Shown here piece by piece: positions 57,551 to 64,000 of a DNA stretch of 64,000 bases. The stretch spans positions 496,001 through 560,000 of the forward strand of contig JADFUC010001741.1 of NCBI GenBank assembly GCA_019722365.1. The letters run 5' to 3'. This DNA comes from Lithospermum erythrorhizon (lineage: Eukaryota; Streptophyta; Magnoliopsida; Boraginales; Boraginaceae). The notes beneath the pieces were generated by a model, which saw only the letters and a program-made list of their open reading frames with translations, was not told the DNA's origin and did no database searches. The position numbers and the translations under genes were made by a program. How positions within the stretch are numbered: position 1 is the stretch's first letter; every line of letters starts with the position of its first letter.

Positions 57551-58312
57551 TAGGGGTGCGTAATAATATTCTAACCCGACCCAAAAATACATGCATTTAG
57601 ATTAATGGGTCGGGTTTGGATCAAGTAGTAAAAAAATTCGAAGGGTGTGAGTTTAATGTCTTGAAATTCAACCCGGCCCAACCCGAAAATTTAATAATAC
57701 ATTTTTATTTGTAAAAGAAATACAATAATATCTTATGCAAGTTTATTATCAATAACTAGCCCATTGATACATCAATAAAATTTTAATTTTAACTTAATCA
57801 TGTATTTTATAATTCATATAATTAATACTAACTACTTGGTGTTGGGTTCATTTATAAATATGTGTTTGTTACTACTTATTACGAACTCTTTGTCTCCCAA
57901 TAACAAAAAATTGAGTATAAACCTCAATTTATAATAATTTTGATTTACTTGGTTAAGGAATTGAAGTTAGGTTATATGTACTCAAAAGTGGTTGAGAAAC
58001 TAAATATTTGATCTTAAAGATGCATTAAAGACATTGAAAAACATGAAAGAAATTTTAAAATGTTAGTTATATTTTCTTTACTAGTTTAAATGTAGTTCAT
58101 ATCATTATAGTTCATTCATTCTAACCATTTGAATTAGTTAATAGCATAATTGATAACCATTGGTAGATGGTTTAACCATTTGATCGATCAGCCCGGTCAG
58201 CGCAAGCAACCCAAAACAGAGACATTTGTATTTGGGTTCAAATACTACTGAGTTTAGTTTAATTTTAAAATCAAAATCTATTGTGTTAGGTTTGGATCCA
58301 TAAACACCCCTA
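57551..58312. mobile_element. hAT-like non-autonomous element (MITE), 762 bp
   Basis: The ends are TAGGGGTGCGTAATA and, in reverse from the right, TAGGGGTGTTTATGG, a terminal inverted repeat typical of plant hAT elements. Near the left end are subterminal CCCGACCC, GGGTCGGGTTTGG and CAACCCGGCCCAACCCG words. The flanking 8-mers CTAGAAAG (left) and CTAGGACT (right) share five of eight bases, which could be a decayed 8-bp target-site duplication. It has no coding capacity. Confidence 0.75.
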
Positions 58313-59290
58313 CTAGGACTCCAGGGTTGGAGTCTCCGAAGGCTCTAAACTCCTAAAGAGTTCTCCGACTTGACGACTTCCTTAGTGCATATGAAAGACA
58401 AATGGGCCTGCTAGGCTAGTTATCTACTAGTGTAAGTCTGTAAGTAAGAGAACATAGGAATTGGATAGCGCATATTTGGTTATTTTAAGAATTTCTGAGT
58501 CAGCACTGGACCAAGATCCTATCTTGACCTATGTAAATAGGTATAAATCCATGTATTTATAATTGTACTGGGCCATAATCCTATATTCATCCCACTATCC
58601 CAGCTTCAATTTGTCTTCTAGGTAAATTCTTTTTTCTTTTGCAATCGAAAGATTTTATTTCATAAAAAAAAAGTATAATGATAGTTGTACAAAAGACCAC
58701 CAAGAACAATTAATGATGGCCATGCTAAACCTCAATCTATACAAGTATTTCAATTGGTTTAACTTTTTACTCTGACTATCGGACGTTGAAAAAATTAAAG
58801 AGAGTTCATTCTTATATAGTCGAATTGTCGAAACTATCTCAGTGGTTTTAAGATGGTAATAACTTTTTAATGCTTATATGAGTGTGCTCTCTCTCCTCCT
58901 CTTTGTCGGTGTGGTCGACCCGATTAGTGAATTCTACATGAGTATCGAGAACCCATGTTGTTATATGACATGAGTATTTAAGCTGGACGCTTTATATGTG
59001 GGATAGAGAACTTTGAAATATATTATATTAACCCTGATGCGTAATTTGTAGAAAACTCACATGAAGGGTGAGTGGTAAGGGTGGCTTAATAAGGTACCGA
59101 GAGTTATGTGAGTGTCGCGTTGAAAGATTAGGAGAGCGTTTATTCTTATATAAGTAGAAACATCTCAGCCAATACTAATTAGTGTTAAGATGGTGGCTGC
59201 TTGGCTTATGAAGTGTGCTCTATAACCTGCTGTGGATGTGGTCAAACTTGATAGGTAGTTTCTACCGTCTACACTAAAAATTACTAGCCA
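58313..59290. repeat. Degenerate direct repeats, about 330 bp apart
   Basis: A segment near 58775-58955 and one near 59110-59275 share the order: ATTCTTATATA, AAC(T)ATCTCAG, GTTTTAAGATGG / GTGTTAAGATGG, AGTGTGCTCT, GTGTGGTCGACC / GATGTGGTCAAAC, then a (T)AG(T) ... TTCTAC end. They are diverged copies of one sequence, possibly paired termini of a small retroelement. No coding content was seen. Confidence 0.5.
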
Positions 59291-61454
59291 GATAACCCCA
59301 AAATCTCTTCTCTTGAGAGATATAGTAACTAACACTTCAACTACTTTGGAGCTACAACAAAAGATTGAATATAAAAATCAGTATAATGAAAGGTTATAGT
59401 GACTATATAATTGAGAGTAGAAAGCGATATATTGCTCTCGGACATAGTTCAACTGTTAAAAAATTAGAATGTTAAGTGTTGGATATTCTAGCATTATAAA
59501 ATAATATTAACTTAAGTAATACTATGGATACAGTCTCGTGATCGCTCTGAGTGCATAAATAATAATTAAATAGACAAAAATATATACCTTTCGGGATTAA
59601 GCGACAGCGGAAAGAGATCCTGAGCATCCAAGCAGTGCCGCTTTAAGTATTGTCCCACATGACTAGCGAAGAGAAGTCCATCCAGGTTTTACTATAACTC
59701 CTTTAAAATATTAAGCTGTAGACGGAGTTGGGCTGCGAAAATCGAAGGGTTTTAATCCCTTTCTTGAGAATTGACTAAAAAGAGGGGAGGAGAGAAAGCT
59801 TTTGTCTTTCGCTATTTCTCAGAGAGTGAATATCAGTAGATAGACGAGTTTTAAATCTCAAAAATTAATAGTGCTTTTATATAGGCATCAAAATCCCTAC
59901 ATTTTAGGCCGACAAAGAGAAGTGGTGAAAATTCTTCCACCTCCTTTCTCCTATTTTAATTACGATCATAGGTGGGGTTAAAGGAACCTTAGAAACTTTT
60001 TTATCCCACTTTAAAATCAGGCGTCTAAATACATCCGCTTATCCCCGCACCCCAGTCAAACATGGGGTGAGTTCCAACTATTGAAATTCGTCCCACTATT
60101 CTCGTACAATTACATTTTAAGCCTCGAAAATTATAATTAAATTGTGAGCAGTTTAGGTTGTATTATTATTGTGGCCTCTTGGAAACTCGATTGACAAAGT
60201 CATATACTAATAAATGTTAATGAACATTATTTTATTAGTATATTGATTATGAAGCGTAAGCCGTCATATCCACTGAGTGTCAGCATCAGTATCATATCTG
60301 AAACATTCTGTAATATAATCGAGCGTATATATACGAACAAGCTTAAATGAGTTAATCGGTTGTCTGTCCAGGGTATTGACGGACGTAATTTCAAATAACT
60401 CCTTATTTCCAACTATAAGTACCATTATCACCAGCCTCTTAAATACGATTAATGGGTTTGAAACTTTTCATAAAGGCAAGCCTTATATTGGAGTGGTTAA
60501 AAAACATAGTCCACGATCGATTGAAGCGCGTCCACTGATAGCTACGTAGTAGTATCAGGGATAAGGGCACTTCGAGGCTAGTTAATGTGACACTTTATAC
60601 TTTGAGAATAAAAAATTGTGCCAAGATATTTATATAATACACAAATATTAATTTTGATAATTAAAAGTACAAATTAGACGACGTTTTAAGGATGAAGGGA
60701 GTACATTATTAATAGACAAGAGCTTAACCGTCTGACAAGTATTGATTTTTTGTTCACTTGTATCTTAACTTTTCTGAGATGAGTGTTTTCTTTCAAGTAA
60801 TGTACCTAACAAACATATAAACGCAATTGAAGGGATTTTAGGTTTGATTTTGCTATGTTAAGAGTAAGATGCAATTGGTCATTTGTCGCGCCGGCTCTCT
60901 TGGAATTGATAACTAGATCAATAGAGACGACTTTTGTAGCGGAGAATTAATTACTTATTTGTCAGTATGTATTGAATAATTTCGGTGACATGTCACTACC
61001 TGAATGCGTCGCGTAATATTTCTGAATTCGTCGTTCGATTATTAATGACTAGACTCGGCCCAATAAAGTGTTGGTGGGAAATCATTTCGTGATCTTATAA
61101 TCGTAAATTTATCTGTCGTGAAAGTCAGACAATATAACATGGCCAAAAGTTATAATTGAAAGTCCATCTAAAAATCCATGTACAAAAGTCAATTTTGCAT
61201 ATATCTAAACAAACATCCTAAAAGATTTTCGACGACCTGGCAAGATTTTTGGGATCTGATTAACTTTTACACAATTCGGATGTCCAGCATACGCATCAAA
61301 TTTTTAATAAATGTTTTCTTTAATAGGAGTAATTATTTACAGCATGTTATCAAATTTAAGTATCATCTTTCAACTTTACACTAAGATACAATATTTTATT
61401 CTTGATAACAATCAAAATAATTATTATTGAGTAGAAAAATTGTTAAAAGGAAGC

Positions 61455-61566
61455 TACAAATAGGAGCTTGATTAAGGTTTGTCTTAAACATTTATAAGGA
61501 AGGTTCAAAGTACAAATATGAGTTTGATTAAGGTTTGTCTTAAACATTTATGAGGAAGGTTCAAAG
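61455..61566. repeat. 56-bp tandem duplication
   Basis: TACAAATAGGAGCTTGATTA at 61455 recurs as TACAAATATGAGTTTGATTA at 61511. Both continue with AGGTTTGTCTTAAACATTTA and GGAAGGTTCAAAG. Confidence 0.9.
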
Positions 61567-61656
61567 ATAGTGAATCTGATAATTTTATCATTTTCAACTA
61601 TTTTTCAGTTGGCCTATCTTATACTCTCTAGTCTCATATTTGAGATAGGCCAAGAT

Positions 61657-61716
61657 TTTCGTAATTTGGTATGAATGTTCGATCTTTTCGTAATTTGGTG
61701 TGAATGCTCGATCATC
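61657..61716. repeat. 30-bp tandem duplication
   Basis: TTCGTAATTTGGTATGAATG plus TTCGATCTT is followed directly by TTCGTAATTTGGTGTGAATG plus CTCGATCAT. Confidence 0.85.
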
Positions 61717-63238
61717 TACATTAGAGCATGTGCATGTGCTCCCTTAAAAATTATAATAAGGGAAGAAAAAATTAAAAATAAATAAAATGATATTTTTGGC
61801 TTCGCTAAGAAATAATTTAGTATAAAGAATTTGTATCTGTTTCCGAATTTAATAGTTCATATAATGTTTTACATGCTTGACCTTTTCTTACATTAATGAA
61901 AATCATAATACGATTTTAAATTTGGATGAATAATGAGGTAGGCATTGAAATAAATACATAAAAATTTAACGCAAAAAATAAGAAAAGTGGTGATTTTAGT
62001 ATATTTTTAAAAAAAAGAATTAGAGGAGGCTGATCTTGGCATCTTTCTTAGATATACATTTTGCAGATTTGTTTAAATTGAGGATCATTCATGGATCTTT
62101 AGTGATTTAATTGAGCATTAATAAAAAATATAAACATGTATATTTTGTTATTGAAAATTATTTTTGAATGTATTTTAACCAATCAGTTACAAGTAGTGGG
62201 AAGTTATTTATGTTTTAAGTAGGAGAAAAAGGTTGAGGTTTAGTTGATCGATGCATTTTTAAAGGCTGAAAGTGTCTCGTTGGAGTATATCACTCTTAGT
62301 TATTTATTCGTCTAATTTGTATAAATTTATACATTTCAATTTTATAATATATTTTTTTATAGTATAAATAATAATGAATAAAAATTATGTAACATACGAA
62401 ATATATAAGAGGAGCAAATAAAAAAGGTATTCTATATAATTCAAAATTATACCTGAAGAAAATTAATTGAATCACCATAAAAAAATAGCAGCCAGCGGCT
62501 ATTTTGCTGTTTCCAATAGTTTTTTGTCGAGAATGTAAGAAATAATTGTATGATTTGAATTTTGGAGTGATTAGTTACTAAAAAAGTAATATATGAATAT
62601 CAAAAGTTGGTTTTGATTATTGTCAGCGTAAGGCTCGCTTAGACATTATATATAATATAGAAATATAAATTTTGAGACCAATAATTAATAGACTATATAT
62701 ATATGGTATAGATTTTAAAACCAATAATTGATAGAACATATTTACCCTTTCAAAGTCAACTAAGTTTTATACCTGTCTTGTGGTAAGCAATCTTCTACCT
62801 GTCTTGCTAATCAAAAGCAATTTTCTACTTATTCTAAAAATTGTGATTTCCATTTCTTGGTAATCAAAAGCGACTAGAATTCCCTTGTGGTATAACCTTG
62901 TATTATAAAATCCATAAAACCAATATAGGAAATGACATGTATCATACATGCCTCCCATTATCTTTTGCATATATTTGAAACCAAACGAATATATATAATC
63001 ATTGTACATTCTCACCACTTATACAGTTATACCTAGGAAATAATTCTTAAAGGCTGTTGAAAATTGAAATGACAATTTCATAATATATTAATCAACTTAC
63101 ACAAAAAAAAATCGAGATCAGCACTCAAGTATTTTCAATTCCTCTAGTTCTCGACAGTCCATCTTTGTCCAGGGCTAACACTACATTTCTGAAAACATGT
63201 ACTCATCACACTTAAAATTTTTTGTGCCTATCTCAAAT

Positions 63239-64000
63239 TTAGCACCCATTTGGCATCATTTTTGCAGCATGAACAGGAAATTCATCAATCTCACCAACCC
63301 AAGCAGTATTTTTCTGCCCAATATATGTAGTTTTGCAAGGCTTTAATGCACGCCAAACCACACTATTACACTTGAATCCTGATCCGAATCCAATTTGCCA
63401 AATCCTATCATTTTTCTTGATTCTTCCCTTGGCTTCAGAATAAGCCAATTCATACCAAACTGAACTACTAGAAGTATTTCCAAACCTATAAAGTGTCATT
63501 CTTGAAGGCTCAATGTGCCACTCTGAAAGTCCAAGATGAATCTCCATTTCATCAAGAATCCCTCTCCCTCCAGCATGAATACAAAAATGCTCAAATGCCC
63601 TCTTGAAATCAGGAACATATGGTTTGATTCTCATTTTGAGTATTTTTCTCTCAAATAAATTTGATAAGTATCGAAACTGCTCGGTAATCGGAAGAACCAA
63701 AGGACCCAATGTCATGATATTCGATTTTAAGGCTTGTGCTGCTACTCCCATTAAATCTTTTGATAGTGAAATACCTGTTACGCCATTCTCATCCTGTTCC
63801 TCGGACACACATTTGTATGATCTATCATCAGCGCCTCTATGAGTTCGAACGATATGTTTGAGTTGATATTTTGCACGATGGCGATCAGAGGGTATATTTG
63901 AGAGGAGAATCGCAGCTCCGCCCATACGAAATAAGCAATTTGAAACCATCATTGATTTGTTAATGTTGCCCGAGTAGAAATTGTTTGTTATACTTTCAAC
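63239..64000 (-). CDS. KCS: 3-ketoacyl-CoA synthase (KCS), C-terminal part, cut by window edge
   Basis: KCS is the condensing enzyme of the endoplasmic-reticulum fatty acid elongase; it adds two carbons from malonyl-CoA for very-long-chain fatty acids used in waxes, cuticle and sphingolipids. The frame is open to the right edge. It reads [11 protein letters not shown] at 64000, then [45 protein letters not shown], the catalytic His in [10 protein letters not shown], the catalytic Asn in [16 protein letters not shown], and [11 protein letters not shown], ending at PNGC with stop 63239-63241. The 253 residues are about half a normal KCS. The N-terminal membrane segments and the active-site cysteine region lie beyond the window, so the ATG at 63952 is internal, not the start. 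The sequence most resembles the KCS4/KCS9/KCS17 type, from memory. No break is seen. Confidence 0.95.
   Translation of the reverse strand, partial: VESITNNFYSGNINKSMMVSNCLFRMGGAAILLSNIPSDRHRAKYQLKHIVRTHRGADDRSYKCVSEEQDENGVTGISLSKDLMGVAAQALKSNIMTLGPLVLPITEQFRYLSNLFERKILKMRIKPYVPDFKRAFEHFCIHAGGRGILDEMEIHLGLSEWHIEPSRMTLYRFGNTSSSSVWYELAYSEAKGRIKKNDRIWQIGFGSGFKCNSVVWRALKPCKTTYIGQKNTAWVGEIDEFPVHAAKMMPNGC

Larger units (their letters stand above)
59291..63238. other. Long intergenic region, no gene seen
   Basis: About 4 kb with no supported gene. A less AT-rich block at 59520-60110 (ACCTTTCGGGATTAAGCGAC, GAGCATCCAAGCAGTGCC) looks repeat-derived. AAGGATGAAGGGAGTACATT near 60690 is a single Stowaway-type end without a found partner. 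Tandem duplications occur at 61455-61566 and 61657-61716. The minus-strand frame at 62767-63018 is low-complexity and has no domain. The last part should be the KCS 3' untranslated region. Confidence 0.4.

Noticed and set aside
63242..63952. A 237-aa KCS starting at ATG 63952
   Set aside because: The reading frame stays open upstream to the window edge with KCS-like residues ([11 protein letters not shown]), so this Met is internal.

Overview
This window is nuclear DNA of a flowering plant, almost certainly a eudicot. It is AT-rich and sparse in genes. The genes have plant-type introns (GT..AG, AT-rich) and belong to plant families: R2R3-MYB, ADF, PHT1 and KCS. Between them lie plant-type repeats: Stowaway-like MITEs, hAT-like elements, Copia and LINE relics, a plant mariner transposase and a Cassandra-type TRIM. 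The species cannot be read from the sequence; an asterid is a guess only.

Layout. (1) 582-1454, minus: the first two exons of an R2R3-MYB gene, with exon lengths of 133 and 130 bp; the third exon is not seen before the left edge. (2) 2.1-17.2 kb is repeat-dominated. It holds two copies of an LTR-like sequence (A about 2.79-4.97 kb, B about 15.58-17.25 kb), a decayed Copia RT/RNase H (6.1-7.4 kb), an inverted pair of GGTTCGG-rich repeats (9.74-10.62 kb), a higher-order tandem repeat (11.24-11.48 kb) and a decayed DD39D mariner-like transposase (11.91-13.81 kb). (3) 18100-20241, plus: a complete three-exon ADF gene, 143 aa, ADF6-like. (4) 22006-23610, minus: an intact PHT1 phosphate transporter of 534 aa with an inferred leader intron and a TATA/P1BS promoter near 26.7-26.8 kb. 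(5) 26.8-46 kb is intergenic, with MITEs, a cluster of small palindromes, a GC-flanked non-autonomous element and a minus-strand LINE relic. (6) 46384-47970, minus: a second intact PHT1 of 528 aa, again with an inferred leader intron and a TATA/P1BS promoter near 49.6-49.7 kb. (7) 50.7-63.2 kb is repeats, including LTR-like copy C and a tandem Cassandra array with three LTRs and two internal segments (52.87-54.07 kb), plus a hAT-like MITE (57551-58312). (8) 63239-64000, minus: the C-terminal part of a 3-ketoacyl-CoA synthase that runs off the right edge.

The two PHT1 genes lie on the same strand, closely resemble each other, and have the same inferred architecture (P1BS, TATA, non-coding first exon, leader intron, single coding exon). 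The simplest reading is a local duplication later spread apart by transposable elements. The MYB, ADF and KCS genes have no evident functional link to them. I saw no CRISPR array, rRNA operon, convincing tRNA gene, or sign of an undescribed multi-gene system. The most unusual structure is the tandem Cassandra array.
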